In this document: in pieces, positions 50,201-64,000 of the stretch
How the letters are laid out: every line of letters begins with the position of its first letter
Numbering within the stretch: the first letter of the stretch is position 1
Origin: Acanthornis magna
Taxonomy: Eukaryota > Chordata > Aves > Passeriformes > Acanthizidae
DNA length: 64,000 bases
Assembly (NCBI GenBank): GCA_036785705.1
Contig: JAWUZG010000056.1
Location: forward strand, 13,896,001-13,960,000
Direction: 5' to 3'
Notes under the pieces: generated by a model
What the model saw: only the letters and a program-made list of their open reading frames with translations
What the model was told of the DNA's origin: nothing
The model's database searches: none
Translations under genes and position numbers: made by a program

Positions 50201-53200
50201 GTGTATTCTTCTCCATCATTTCAGGATTTGGGGGGATTTGTAGATTTTTAAGACCAAAGAGACCTTCAAACATTCCTTTCTATTTAATTTTGATACAGCT
50301 ATCTCTGAATTCAACACAATGTGTTGTGTTTTGATTAAAACATACCTCTCAAAAAGGTGTTTATTTTGAAGATACCTAGTCCAGTACATCCCTGTATGGT
50401 CCTTCTCGTGTGCCTGACATGCTTCATATCCTTCCTTGGAAAATTCTCTACGAGTTTCCAGTCTGAATGGTGCAGTTTTAGCCTGGTCGTCTTCATTCCT
50501 TCCTCGTCACACTTTTCTCCATTGAGACGTCACTTCCACACAGCATTGCTGGTGTCCAAAAATCTCGAGCTGTGTGGTGTAATGTGCCTGGGGGAATGTC
50601 TGCTCACAGCTCAGCTTATATGTCTGATTATAACCTGTTTGTTTTTCCCACTCATGCATGCAAAAACTTGTTTTCTTACTTTCCTGTTGCACACTGAAAC
50701 CAAATTTTTGAACCTTCCTTCTGTGTGCAAACACTCCCTGCCCGCTCTGCTTCTCCTTTGCTGATTGTGGAAGTGAAGTCTGTAATAACCGAATCATTCT
50801 CGCTGCACTACATGTATTTTAAAAATATTTTAAAAGTTAATTTTAGTCACAATGGTTTTCATGAGGAATTATGCATCATTGCACATTGTTCTTGTGATTT
50901 TATACAACATAATTACACCTTCTATTGACAGTTTTCTCTGCATTAATGGTAATTATGCCATTTAATGAAATTACAGTAATTGCATTAAAAAATATAATCT
51001 GGTGCGAATTAAAAGGATATATTGACTGGAATTTTTGCTATCACATATATATATTTTTTTTGAAGTTTGGATGATAGTTGCAAGAGACATTGACAGGATC
51101 AGGCAAATGATGGGAATCCAGAGCACCTCTGGTGTGGCTGGCAGTGCTGCTGCTGAATTCCTTCAGGGTCCCTGCACACTCACCCATGCCAGAATACTTC
51201 ATTTTTCCTGGCAGCCTTTCCCACTCTATCAGGTTTAGGTTTCTGCTGGTACAGGTGAGAGCAATTTCTGCGGCTCAGCCCTCTCTGGCAGCCAGGTCCA
51301 GCCAGACAAGGAAGGCAGCAGGCACAGGCAGTATTTATTTATTTTGCAGTGACATCGCCCTGTTTCTACTAATTATTTTATGATGGCTCGGTACCTGGGA
51401 GGAAGGGGAGGAATATGTGGTGATGCAGCATAATGTGTTGGAAATGTGCGGCTTCTGGTCAAACCCACTGCAGTTATTTAGTGGTGGGTGGCTGGGAAAA
51501 GGACAGGTGTGGGATCATTTTGGAGCACTTTGGGCTTCCCAAAAAGCCAGCTGATGCAAGAGAAGGGAAGCTTTGGGGATTTTGGAAACCCAAACTTAAG
51601 CTTTTGTGCTCCTTGCTGCCGAGGTGGGATTTTGTCCCTCTTCTCCATTGAGATCTCCAAAGCTCTTTAAATCCCGAGAGAGCTGGAGGATGGCAGCTTT
51701 ATTGGGAACTGGGAATTCTGAGCAGTCCCAGGGCTGGCTGGGTGAGGCTGCTTCAGGTCTACCCTGGGGTAGGAGCAGAGGGAGAGGTCAGAGCCTGCAG
51801 CCCATGAACTTCAGGGTATCTCTGAGTGTGTGATTGAACATGCTGCCCCTTCAGCTCGTGAGGCAGGAGCTGGATCTGAGCCCAGCCAAACTCATCTCAG
51901 AGAGAAGATACCAATCATCTTATTAGACAGGAACAATTTCTGATCCCTGATGAGCTGGGCTGTATTTATAGTGATGAACTATGGGCCAAAGGGCATTTGC
52001 TTGTTGACAGTGTCCTCTAAAATTGCTAATTGCCTATCAGGAAGAAGGAAATGTTCTTTATCCCCTCAGGAGAGATATTTGTTAACTCAAAATCTGAGCC
52101 TTCTGGAGTTTACTTGGGGTAAATCTCATTCTGTATGTGGACAAGTGTCTCCTGCATGTTATGGTTTGGCTTTCCCGAGCAAAGCACAAAATGTTCCAAC
52201 CCTGTTTGTACTGAGCATAATTCAGCCCTGGACATGACAACAATATATGGGTAAAACATCCAATTTAACTCCTGCTTTGTTTTGCAACACAGTGATTTAT
52301 TTTATTTTATTTTTCCCTTGATGGGAGGGGAGCTATAGATCAATAAGAGGAAATTCTTGGGATGAAAGTTTCACAGGGAACATGAGAAATCTGTGGAAAA
52401 GGGAGACCAGTAGCAGCTATGAAATCTAACCAGCTTAAGATAGAGACCAAGTCACCAAATGTCTCTTGGACCTCTGGCCAACCAAGCAGAGGACAGAGGT
52501 TTAATTTAACTGAGTATTAACCAGGAGATGGTAATCACTCACTCTTCTATAGGATGTGCTCTCACATGAGCACCTCTAAAATATTTCTTCTTTTCCCCTT
52601 GGATTGTCTGCTAATTTTGAACAAGCAGTTCCCTGATACAAAGCACAAACCACCCTGCCATGAGTACATGTGTAACTGATGAGAAGGGTATAGTCTTTTT
52701 TCTCCCTTTTTTTTTTTTTTCATCCTCACAGCTGAAGACGAAATATAAATCATTGTTCCAAAACTATTCGGGAACAGCATTAAAGTAATGGTAGATTAAA
52801 ATGTCTCCACATTAAAAAGCTAAATAAAATGAATAGATGTAATCCTAAAGAGAGAAGAATGAGCATTCTTCAAACACTGAATAGGGGACTTGGAAGAAGA
52901 AAAAACTTTAAAAAAAAAAAGAAGAAAAAAGTATTAATGCAAAAGAGATGGTCTTTACATCCACTTTACTGTAGAGCTTTTGCTAAGGGCTGTTCTCAGT
53001 CCATTTGCAGCTTGTGTCTTGCTTCAGTTTTAAAGAAGCAGTCGGCAAAGGAACGATGGCAGTTTCTATTTAAATAGGGGAGCTGTAAAATAACACTCTG
53101 GTAGAAGAATTCGTTCATGTTAAGACTAGAGCTGGTGCTGGAGGAGCAGCGAGAGGCAGGTTTCAGGAATTTGACCTAGCAAGTAATTCTTCAGAGCCCC

Positions 53201-54686
53201 CAACATTTCCTCCCCTGTTTCCCTCTGCAAACCCCTGGCAAAGGCACATCTCTAAAATTGCCTTCTCGAGCTCCAGTGAAAGGGCTGGGTTGGAGGTGTG
53301 TTTTCATTTCGAGCTGTTACATCCCAGTAAAAGTATTTTCCTAATGATGGAGGAAACGTTTACATCCTGGCTGCTCGTGGCAGTGCCTGTGCAAACGCAC
53401 CAGCTCTGACTGCAAAGCTGTCAGGAGCACGTTACCTGCACAAGTGGCTGCTCTGATGAGAAACAGGCTTCTCCAGACAATTAAAGGAGATGGTTTCACC
53501 CTTTTCCCAGCAATTTTTACATTTCCACTATTATTTTTTCCGCGGTTTCTCGGTTTAAGGTTGAGATCCCAGACTTTGCTTTGCTGCAGCAGTTAAAATT
53601 CCTGGAATAGCTACAGTGATATTGATGATGCTGAGAGACACACAGCAAAGTAAACACATGTTATTTCCAGCTCTTTCAAAAATGCAAGAACAAACAAGGA
53701 CAAAGTTAATAGGGAAATAACCACTTAGAGCCTTGACAACACGATAAACAAGATTTAAAAAGCAAAGTTTGAAGCTTTGGAGTCAGGGTGAGATGGAGCT
53801 GAGCACAGACCAGTACAAATATCCCTTTTAACTTTGAAAAAGATGGATGGCCTCGTGTTTCCAGCTCAGGAGTTTTGGGGATTTGCTTTTTACCAGTGAA
53901 ATGTTCCAAAATAAAAATAAAAGCAAAACTATGTTTTACATCTGAAGAGTCATTTCCTCTGGGTGTGCTTAACAAGGCATTTACCCTATATAGCAATTCC
54001 CTTGATTTTGGGGTTGGGGATCTTCCTCTTAAATTATGCTGTGCTGATACTTTTGAGGCTTTCTGTGTCATACACTCAAAGCTTGAATTCATCACATTGG
54101 AATGATTCCCTCAGCCCTGCTAATGAGAGAGACCTAAATCACTGCCTCTCACTCTTTAATTGCATTTTGTTGGTTTTAATTGATGATAAAGGCTTTTAAT
54201 ACCTTGGCTGTGTGTGATAAAATCTCTGGTCCGAGTGTTTGGGGTAGAAGAACAGTCCTGTTGTGGGATAAGCCTCTGTGCAGCTGGTCAGCAGGAATGT
54301 GTGTGCAGGCATCCAGGCGAGAATTAAGGCAAGGAGAAAGAAATTCAGCTTTGTTATAGGGAGTGGATTTATCCCTAGAAGGTGTTGGTGCTAAGATAAC
54401 TAAATAGATATGTGTATCTGTCAGTCTCCTGAACCAGATTGGAAATACAGTTTTCATCTCTTTGGCTATTTAATGGCAGCCCACAAAGCCGAGATCAAAT
54501 GTGGAAACATTTTATCAAATAAAAAAAAATAAAAGCCAGTGAAAAGGGATTCTTTCTAGCTAAAACCTGAACTAACTGCATCCACAAATCCTTCTGCCTG
54601 CCTTTGTGCTCAAGTTGCAACCTGTTGGAGAACTCTGCTCAGTGCTTGCATTTCCAGCTAATTTGATATTGCCTTTTATTTATTTA

Positions 54687-54704
54687 TTTTTTTTTTTTTT
54701 TTTT
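54687..54704 (+). repeat. T18 homopolymer after (ATTT)n
   Basis: A short ATTT repeat (TTTATTTATTTATTTT) running into 18 T. Confidence 0.93.
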
Positions 54705-57659
54705 GGATGGTTGAAGCTTTGTCATTTGTTTCGGAGCTGTCATTTTTATTAGTCTCCCTGGCTGATCTTTTTGGGCTCTCGTCAGGTGGTGTGTGTTCTC
54801 CATTGTCTGCCTGGTCTTGGCAAGCTGTAGGTCCTTTTATTGCCATATGACGTGGGCGTGCTTACAGCAGTAGCCTGTAATTATACCCACCACAGGTGAC
54901 AGTTACAAGAGCGCTTTGGTAATAATTTTAGCTGCCTGATCTGATGTTTATGAAGAGCAAACCCTCTTTGTGGTCTGGCTGGAGTTTGCTATATTGTGTT
55001 GTACTTTAGCCGTTTGATTTATGAAGCCCATTTTAAATTTTTTTTTATTTTTCATTAATACATGAGGTCTTGTGTCTTTCAAATTCCTGAAGTTTCATGA
55101 AAGATTACGGTTGATCTCATGCTATTTTGTACATTTTTCTATTTATTTTTGCATGCATTGTATTTATTTTGCTTTGTTCAGCACAGTAAAATAATCCTCT
55201 TGCCTGTTGCTGGGTTTATTTGTGTATTTAACATTGCTGAACTCCTGTATCTAACGCCTCGCTAGCAGACACTCTGTGTTCTGCCAACTGTGAGAGTAAT
55301 CACACATTAGCATTTAATTATTATTTTTTTTTACCTTTGACTATTATTTAGCTCTTTTATAAAAGGTGAAATTTTCTATCCAGGAAGGCAGCACTGGTTC
55401 CTTTACTCCCCAAAAAATTACAAAACTTGGATGATGTCAAAGGTGAATTTAGCTCATGATTTTTACTGCTATTTTACAAACCTCCATTCTGATTTTAGGA
55501 ATTTGCCACGAAAAATGTGGACAAAGCTGATGTACCCAGTCCCTGAAAGCTGCCTTGTCTCTCGTGCTGTATTTCTTTTTGCAGTCTTAAATTCTTTAGA
55601 GGAACTTCAGATTAAAACTCTTGGGCATCTTCTGAATTTTGGATTCTTATTGCAAGATTCTGACCTTTAATTCTTCCGAATTGAATGGTAGGTTGAAAAC
55701 GAAGAGAAATTTATTTGTAACCATTTGCTATCTTATCTGATCCTAAAGAGATGATTTTCCGTGTCAGGATCCAGTCATTTTCATTTTCCCAATTTGTCTG
55801 TTGCTTTTTCTGAGAGTTCACTTTATTCATAGGCTAGAAATCGCATAAACAAAGATGAAATTAGTATTCTAAGTTGAATGAATGTTGCATCTGTGTGAGA
55901 CTCATTAAACAGGAGTGTGAGACAGAAGCTACTTACCCACCACTATTGGAAGTACCAGAATTTGAGAAGCTTATTTGTAAAATTCCCAAAGTTGGCATGG
56001 ATTTTGACTCTGCAAGCTGTATGGAAAAAACATACGGCTCAGCCCAAACAAACAAACAAAAAAGGCAGGAAACCCATGGCATGTAGTATGGAAAAGGTAT
56101 AGATTAAGATGCAAAAATGCCATTAAAATTGAAATTCTTTTACTTAGTGTGCTCCCACCACCCCCCCCCGAGCCACAGGTGTATTGATTTTCTTTCAGTC
56201 AGCATCTGCTTGGGTTTGTCTCATTATTCACATTACTTTGACCTGGCACCTCTTAGAAAGTATTTTAAAGCACTCAATTTTTCAGGAAAATTGTAGACAT
56301 TGACTATTATCTCCCATGTCATTGGTGGAACAGGCCTATCAGTATTTTTTTCCTTATTTTTCTTTTTCTTTTAATTCAGAAAAGGTAGATTTATTTATTT
56401 TTTTTTTAAACACAGATGTAAGCTTAGAACAACACTGCATTCCCTTGAAAGACAGAGGATGTTTTTATTCTTCCAAAATGAGGGTAGAAGTAGAAACATA
56501 TCTGTAGGTGGTTTAAATCACTGTAACTCCATTAACTTCAGCAAACCTGTGTTATTTAACATCAGTTAAAAATCTCCATCCTCATTTTGGGCAAAAATCC
56601 TGTGTGAATAGAATTTTCAGGTTTTCTGGGAGGAGGAAAAGCCTGTAGATGGCGATGGACCCTCAGGAATGAGCCAGCTCTGGCATTCAGGCTTTTGTCA
56701 GATTTTTCTGGCAGGTTTTCCTTTTCTTGCTTGAACTATTTTATTTTTAATTTAATTCACCCTTTCCCTCAGTGCTAATGTAACACTAGTTGCAGAAAAT
56801 CGTGACAACTGGAAGAAATTTCCTATTTGAAGGTAATGCAACATTTTCGTTTTATGATGGAGACAGATACACCTTGAGGGATTTCTCTTAAGATGTTCTG
56901 CTTGTCGGGTTTATTTTTCTTTTTTTATTTTAAATAAGAAAGAGTTGGATCCTTTACAAGTTCTGAAATAAAAAGAGATTAGTAGAGAAGCTGCAGAGCA
57001 AATACACTTTTTTAAAAGCCTGTTCTCATCTAGCTTTACTTTTCTTCATTAGAAACTAAGATGTGCTTTAACTTAGCAGTAATTCTTAAGTGACCAGAAA
57101 GTTTTTGGGTTGTTTGAGGATAGTAGAAATAGTAAAAATACCTTAAATCAGGATATGCCCCTTCAATTATTATTTTTTTTTAATATTCAATTGGAAATAA
57201 ACCTGGAGCAATGGGATGACTGCAAAATCCCAGAAATCTGATAAAAAAAAAAAAAATCTTTACTCTTAATTATGAATAAATTTGACTGCTTCCACAGTAA
57301 AGGGTTGCACTTCTACCAATAACATCAATAGAGTTTTGATCTCTTCCCCCACAACTTCATGAAAATTAAACCTCTTATTCTTAATTGTGTTATCCACACT
57401 ATAGTCAAGCTTAGCTGGTTTCTTTTGGTGTTTTTCTGTGGTTTTGTTTTGTTTTTTTTTAAAGGTAGTGCTGTGATTTTGAGAAGTGTTAATAAATATG
57501 TAAAACGTGTAGTGTTTTGTACCAGTCTAATATGCTGATTTATTTTACCTTTAGCATTTCCCATGTAAAGTCAGCATGTTTACTGAGAGATGAGTGCCAA
57601 AGGTGAGCAAAAGTCTTCACTAAAACAGCCTTTAACTACTCAGGTTCAGAACTTTCAAC

Positions 57660-57681
57660 TTTTTTTTTTTTTTTTTTTTTT
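57660..57681 (+). repeat. T22 homopolymer
   Basis: Uninterrupted T run in the downstream intron. Confidence 0.95.
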
Positions 57682-58577
57682 GGGAGAAGTCGCTGTCTTC
57701 TGTACTTTCCTTCAGCTTTCATCTTTTAATGGAAGAGAAGAGCAGCACATCTCTGTATCAAAGCCAATTGTCAGCTTTCATTAGATGCATTCTATTGTTT
57801 GTTCAGATTAGAAATAACTGCATTACACTTTGACTTTGAAGGCTTGCTTGTTTTTAAATATACTGGGTATATGTGACCTTTTTGTCATTTGCGATGCACT
57901 TGGCTTGGCAAATTTGAGGTACCCATTTAAACAGCAGCCAAACCTTTTTGTAACTCAGGTACTTCACAAAAGGCACCTTTTGTGGGTCTAGAAAAGTAAA
58001 ACAAAATCCTGCTGCTGATGAAAAGCATGAATAGGCTCATCTAAATATTTTTAGCCATAACTGTGCCTCAAATGCATTTCATGGGGGGAGAACCCCCAGT
58101 GCTCAGGGAGGCTGCAGCACCCATTTTTTAGCAGTGGGAGGGAATCCAGTGAGCTGCTTTTATCCTCCCATTATGTGTTGGCCATATGAGATGTGGCCTC
58201 TGTCAGAACATGATGGCAGGAAAGTCTAATTTCATTAAAAAATTGCACTAAGCAAATTTTCTTAAAATGTTTAGAATATTAAATGGGAAATGCATAATTG
58301 ATACAGCGATATTAGCTTTTTTTTTTTTTTTTAACTGAACATGCCCATCAGGAATGAGATGATGACTTGTTCTAGCAGTTAAGAAAACTTCCCCAGATAC
58401 TTCCATATACACATTTGGGAAAATTATTTGCAATGATATATTTCAATTTCCTTAATAAACTAGACCTGTCTTCCTAATTCCCTTTCCCTTAAGTCCCTCT
58501 GCAGGGGTTAAGAAATGAAGTATTTTGAAATTATTATCAGATAACTGTTTCTATGAATAAAAAACTAATCTAAGCTT

Positions 58578-58594
58578 AAAAAAAAAAAAAAAAA
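58578..58594 (+). repeat. A17 homopolymer
   Basis: Uninterrupted A run following TCTAAGCTT. The sequence before it does not resemble a known retroposed gene. Confidence 0.93.
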
Positions 58595-59710
58595 GATTTA
58601 TATTCCAAAGCTGGGAAATAAACAGTGGCAGTAGAAAGGAAATATGAGATTAATAAAAATGAAGACATTTTGCAGAGCTACCCTGGATGGTTTTAATCTT
58701 GTTTTGTTTCTTTTTCTTTTTTTTTTTTTTTTTCCTCTCTTCTGGGAAGTAGTACTTCTGCAGCAGCATGCATTGCAATGAAAGCAATTCCTGATTTCTT
58801 TTTTTTTTTTTTTTGAAAGTTGTATGAATACTGGCAGAGCCAGTGGTCCTTTAGTGCCCAGTGAATCCTGTCTCACACACCGATACCTACAGTAAGGCAC
58901 ACAGAGTGACGATGAGATCAAATGCTCTGCTTAAAAAGCCTTGGGGAAGCATTATGTGTCTGAGGTCTGATCTATTGTCTGGGAGGTCGGAGAGTGTTAA
59001 TGCACTCTGCAAAGATTAGACTCCCTCTCTAATTGCTCCAACACTTCCTTAAAGGATTTAAACAGTCAGGAAAGGTGATGCTCCTTGTCAATTTTTGTCT
59101 TCTGACAGCTGTTGAAGTTTATCTGTCTTTCCACCGAGACCACTAGATCATGCAAACCGAGCAGTGGCAAAAGCACAGACCCTGAATTGGGACTGAGAGC
59201 AAGGAATGCTACAATTTACAGCTCATTGCAGCTTTTAAATCCTGTAAGTCCTGGGGCCAGGGTTGCTCCCACGTAGAGTTCCTGAAGTCCCATGAAAAGT
59301 TTAACTCCGGAATCTGATGAAAAGTCACCCTTTTAATTCAGAAGTGATCACATTGTGGTCTCCATCCCTTTTTGCTGGGCTGGTTCTTCCCTGGCACAGC
59401 TCTGTGGGACCGAGCCAAGTCACACACAGCCACAGCTTGGCAGTGCCACACTTCACTCCCGAATTTTCCTCTCCCTCGCTAAGTCTGATTAGGATTTGAG
59501 TTCTCTTGGTTCATAAAGGCTGAAACACGTATGCAAAAATTTACTCAGAAAGCTGGCAAAGCTCAAGGCAGCAAAGTTTTTCTGCTTCTGAATGTCCACG
59601 CTGACAAGTACCTGACCCCTGTCACTGGTTTTTTGGAACTAAATAGAAATTTGCCCAGTGGATCAGAACCTCTTAAAAGAAGCAGTTTATTATTTGGCAG
59701 TCTGGATATT

Positions 59711-59741
59711 TGAAATAGCTTATAATAATGAAATAGCTTAT
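59711..59741 (+). repeat. Short 18-bp-period direct repeat
   Basis: TGAAATAGCTTAT occurs at 59711-59723 and again at 59729-59741. Confidence 0.85.
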
Positions 59742-62640
59742 GTTTGCAAAGGATACTGCTTTTGCTTGGAAAGTACTTTAAGGGAAAGGGATGCAAAAAA
59801 GGTAAATGTTCCTGAGAAAGGAGAAGCACGGCTCCACCCCAGGAGAACCTGGGAGATGTAATATTTCTGTAACAAGGCCGTGGTATCCTCACATTCACAG
59901 CAGGCTAACATTACTGTAACAAGAGTGGAATTTGACCCATCTTTTAAAAAATGCCCGTTCCTGTTTCACAGACAGATGTGAGTGTGTCCTGTTTCACTGC
60001 AGCTCACATGACATGACAGGTCCTGCCAACGAGAGCCATCCTGTAGTTATTTTTTTCTGGTGGATCAGGAGCTTTTCAATTTGATAGTGTCTGTGTTTTT
60101 GCTAGTCTTGCAGCATCTAAATGTGTTGGTGTATCGAATCCATTTCACACATAAATGTATAAATATGACCTATATAAATATACATATATTCAATGCCTCT
60201 TTTCTAGACTCTGAGCAGATGACTAATACAGCTGTTCAAAGGAGAAAAGGATTTTTTCTTTCTTTCTTTTTTTTTTTTTTAAAGCCCTCTTGGCTCTGAA
60301 TCGGAAATTGAGGAGCAGAATTCATCAAGTGTATTCTGATCGTTCTCACATGGGTAGTTCCTCCTTCCCTTCCTGCATAGCATGTTCCTTTGCACTGTTG
60401 CTATATTACATGAAATGTTTCATCTGTATATAAAAATTAAAAATTCAAACAAAAATCTGGCCCACATGAAGAACAGGCCCTTTGGGCATATGGTTCATTA
60501 TGCATATTCGTTTAATTACTAAAACACTTGGGATGTCTCTACTGCCCTTGCTTTCAACTTGTAAAGTTGGATCTGTTCTGCAGCACAGAATATGTTGAAC
60601 AGGCATGTGTCATAAAGGACTTCAGTTTTCTCCTACTTCAAACTCTATATAATGTTCTTGGCTGAATCGTTAGAATTTACTGATTATTAGTTCAATGCAC
60701 TGCATCAAAACAGCGTTTCGGGATCTCTTTTCTCTTAACACCTTCTCTAACCCCAGAAAAGCAAGTTTTACTGTGGTTCAGAGTTGTGTTTAGTATCGAA
60801 GTAATGTGAGACTCAGGATTTAGATTTCAGGCACATTCCCACAAAGCACCTAAAGCTGCATGTTGAAGCTGTATAACTTTTATTAGCTAGGAAGGGATTG
60901 CTGTGATAGTGTGACTTTAATTGATTTTCAGGGCAAACAGGTGGTGATGGTTTAGGCATCCCCCAGTCTCCTGCCATTCCTAATTTGGAGTTGCACATAT
61001 AATAGCTTTATTAAAATAAACAATCTTCTGGCTTTAGTTTTACCTGAACAGCTGCCTGAAATTGCAGGAGTCTTGCAATTTTTTTTTTTTTTAAAGGATT
61101 ATTCTGTGTTTTTGAAAGGAAGATGCTACAGGTCTGCTAGTGGAAAATCTCTATTACATAGTCATGCTGTCAATATATATTTTTTTTTCTGTGTCATTGC
61201 TGTTAGCTTACAATGGTAACATATCCAGGGTATAATTACAGTGCACCTCAGTCAGCTTCATGCATTTGTTCTGTAATGCACCAATTTTGTCACACTGCAG
61301 ATTATGGACCTGCTGAAATTGTTTAAGTGTTGTATAATCACACTGCTCCTGGTGTCCTGGGTGTGTGTCAGGTGTGGGGAGGGCTGGGGTTCAGTTGTGA
61401 GCTACATCTCTGCTCTTCACTGTGGGAAATCTGTCCCAGGCAGATGAAGAGACCTTCTGGGCTCTGGCCTGGGGCTGTGCTGGGGAATCCCAGGTACAGG
61501 GTAAGGACAGAGAATAATCTGGAATTCTTTGCCTGAAAGGATATCATCTTACTGCTTTGTATGTGCTTTAGAGGTGTTTTTAGATTTCTGTGTTCGTGAT
61601 TCTTCTTTGCTGGTTTGGGGGGTTTTTTTATTATTTTTTTGTTCCTTTGCTCTGTTTCAGTCTGGAAATATTTTTTTAGGACTGGAGGTTCTGGAAGAGA
61701 GGGTACCAGGCAGTTTTGCACCGAGTGTTACAGTCATCTATTTCTCATTTAACTGGGTTTACTGCCAGGTTCTACAAACCTGTTCTTTGTTTTTTTTTTT
61801 TTTTTCTGCCTATGCCGTAGCTTGAGATGCCAGGGAAGTGTCCTTATTGTGTGATTCTCACCGAACACTGAACTAAGTCTAATTTAACATGTTTCCTTTG
61901 TTAGAGAGCCCTTTTTCCTTTACTTGTTCAGCTCTAATTTACATGATGAATGTGAAGGAGGAGTCATTAAAGTAGTTTAAACATATCATTTAAGACTCCC
62001 ATTTGTTACCAGTAGGAACCCAATAGAGAGCCCAAATTTAAGAGCACTTCCACCAACACTCCTTCCGCTGCTGTACAAATACGTCACCATCTGTCCCTCG
62101 CTGCTAATGTTTCTCAAAATGGTAACAAATACATCTCCAAATAAGTGGACATTGATCAGCTCAGCTAATGATAATTTTTTTCATGACCCTTTTAAGGTGT
62201 TCACCTTATCCAGAATAAATAAAATTTGCCTACTTTTTTGCCTTCTTTTAAATAGCACAAATACTTTTTTTCTGATGCTTTTTGGAGGAATTATTTGCTA
62301 TAAGATCAGGCTTTTAACTTGCATAATGCCTGTCTTCCCTGCAAATAGATTATAACTTTGTGTATGAGAATAATTCCAAAGCTATGACCCTGCTGATAAA
62401 CAAGCCAAAACACTAGAGTTAAGAATGATTTAGTTCTTAAGTCTAGTAATTTAATTTATCTATGACATGAAAGAACAGATTTTTTTTTATTGCATGTCAC
62501 CCCCTCTGTTTTGGGGTCTTCTCCACTTACCTTGGTCTGTGATAGTTACCTCTTTAGAAATAACATGCAGATTAATTCCCTTGGCCCATCCTCAGAGGAT
62601 TACCCCAAAACATAGAAAACTATTGTAATATTTTTTCCTC

Positions 62641-62660
62641 TTTTTTTTTTTTTTTTTTTT
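62641..62660 (+). repeat. T20 homopolymer
   Basis: Uninterrupted T run in the downstream intron. Confidence 0.95.
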
Positions 62661-64000
62661 AAATTCTAATTTTAAGCTTTATTGCTTGAGGGTCTTGACT
62701 GTATTTTACTTGGCACAGGAAATGTAAAATACGTTAGATAAAAGCATGAGGGAAAAATTAGACCAGTCAGCATGTTGGCAAACAGCTATTTCTTCAGTGT
62801 CTGCCGCCTAAAAGGATTTGAAATCTTTTACTCTAAAACTGTTGTACGTACATAAATATAGAACCCAAAACTCGTGTTGTAGCTGATTTGGTTTTAACCT
62901 CTTTTGAGGCTAGGGATAAAGTGGCAGCCACGAGAAAATTGGACAGAGACACCCACCGGACTCATGGGCATTGCTTTGGGGGTTAAATGCACACATTTTA
63001 GAGGACAAAGGTGACACCCCCAGATGTGCACCCCTTTGTGCTGGAAATTATCATCCACACTGACCAATGTGCCAGGTAGTCGTTAAGTAGCTGGAATATC
63101 ATGTAGGAATCTTAACTTACACGTAGGCTTAATAGGGGATAAGTTCAGTGAAGTAAACTTGGACCGAGTGCTTCTTCACTGACCTCCTCATTACAGAAAT
63201 ACATCTAAGGATCTTGTTTCCACTTTTCTAGACAGGGTAACCTCATTAACGTGGTGAAAATAATCGGAATAAAAGAAAGCCGTCACTTTTTAATTAGTTC
63301 ACTTTTTGTTTTGTTGTTATCGCTTTCTGATTCCAGGCATTGTTATGAGTCAGGGATAAATCCATTGAACGTGTTAATGACAACAGTAATTCAGGCTGGG
63401 AGTGGGGACATTTTGTAAGTGTTTGCAGTCTTGAGCGTAGCATCCCAACCTTCCCTGATGGAGTTTCCGACGGCAGTGTCCCAAGAGGATGGTGGAGAAC
63501 AGATTGCAATACTGTCAGCTCTTCTGATTTCTCTGCGACTTTTGCAGAACATGCTTCTTCTTAAAGCACCATTTCTTAAGAGTCCTGTGATTGCACATGA
63601 ATCACAGCTTTCATTTAAAACACAAATGAGTCTCTACTTCCTACCAGCAGCAAAGAAAATGAGATCCCCCTGAAGAGTCTAAATCAGGCAGTGACAAAAA
63701 AGGCCCTAACACATATTGGCTTAAACAGTATGAAGGGTTTTTTTGCATGTTTTTGGAACTATTTTTGTTGGTTTTGCATCTCTTCTTTTCTGTTGGGAGT
63801 GGGGAACATCGGTTTTTCTTTTATTCTTTTGCTTTTGAATGTTTGGTAAAATTGTGACCATGCTGACCAGAGTTCCCATCCTCCCCAGGCTTTATGCTGT
63901 TAGTCCTTTTTCTTGTTGCATCCTGACATGTGGTGTAAATTGTCAAGCACAAGTTGGGTGTCTCCCAGCAGGCTGGGGCTCTACCTTCCACGTCAAGCTC

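Larger units (their letters stand above)
47232..64000 (+). other. MCTP2: Downstream intronic sequence after exon M
   Basis: About 16.8 kb in which I could not find the expected next exon (start of the first transmembrane segment). Read as one long MCTP2 intron running off the window. It contains many T-runs (54687-54704, 57660-57681, 62641-62660), an A17 run at 58578-58594 and a C9 run at 56161-56169. A candidate exon at 49238-49304 is discussed in the findings. No second gene, tRNA or intact mobile element was recognised. Confidence 0.6.

Noticed and set aside
50210..50570. Block that seemed like a dispersed repeat or conserved element
   Set aside because: I could not tie it to a known family. 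A repeat-library search would be needed to decide.
47232..64000. Search for the transmembrane and C-terminal exons of MCTP2
   Set aside because: No stretch encoding the expected WNFE, RPVKGK or C-terminal motifs was seen, so these exons are taken to lie beyond the window.

Overview
This window is vertebrate nuclear DNA, almost certainly from a bird. It holds the middle part of one protein-coding gene on the + strand: MCTP2, multiple C2 and transmembrane domain-containing protein 2. Thirteen short exons lie between 9208 and 47231. All are bounded by AG/GT splice sites, and their phases join without a break into 1448 coding nt (about 482 codons). The avian assignment rests on several degraded CR1 LINE 3' ends, which have the avian form of the tail, and on the lack of Alu, B1 or L1-like repeats. 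I cannot name the order with confidence.

Layout: 1-9207 is upstream intron with a CpG-rich patch near 5930-6190 and a 15-bp minisatellite at 6371-6680. 9208-13111 holds exons A-D (rest of the first C2 domain, then a basic linker that includes a 36-nt microexon). 21386-29756 holds exons E-G (second C2 domain, which lacks the usual calcium-binding aspartates). 30500-45353 holds exons H-K (third C2 domain, calcium-binding residues intact). 46249-47231 holds exons L-M (post-C2 linker and the start of the C-terminal membrane region). 47232-64000 has no exon I can recognise from the expected protein and is read as a large intron. The exons for the N-terminus, the first strands of C2A and the transmembrane C-terminus must lie outside the window.

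The encoded protein is expected to sit in an intracellular membrane through its C-terminus and present three cytosolic C2 domains. Two of them (C2A, C2C) keep the acidic calcium loops; C2B looks structural or protein-binding.

The other features are intronic: five CR1 fragments, two short tandem duplications, long T-runs biased to the sense strand, and a few candidate regulatory sites. The most interesting are a CpG-rich block ending in a consensus splice donor (possible alternative first exon), tandem hairpins containing a steroid-receptor-type palindrome at 22210-22249, and a possible unrecognised exon at 49238-49304. I found no tRNA, rRNA, CRISPR, intact transposon or second gene.
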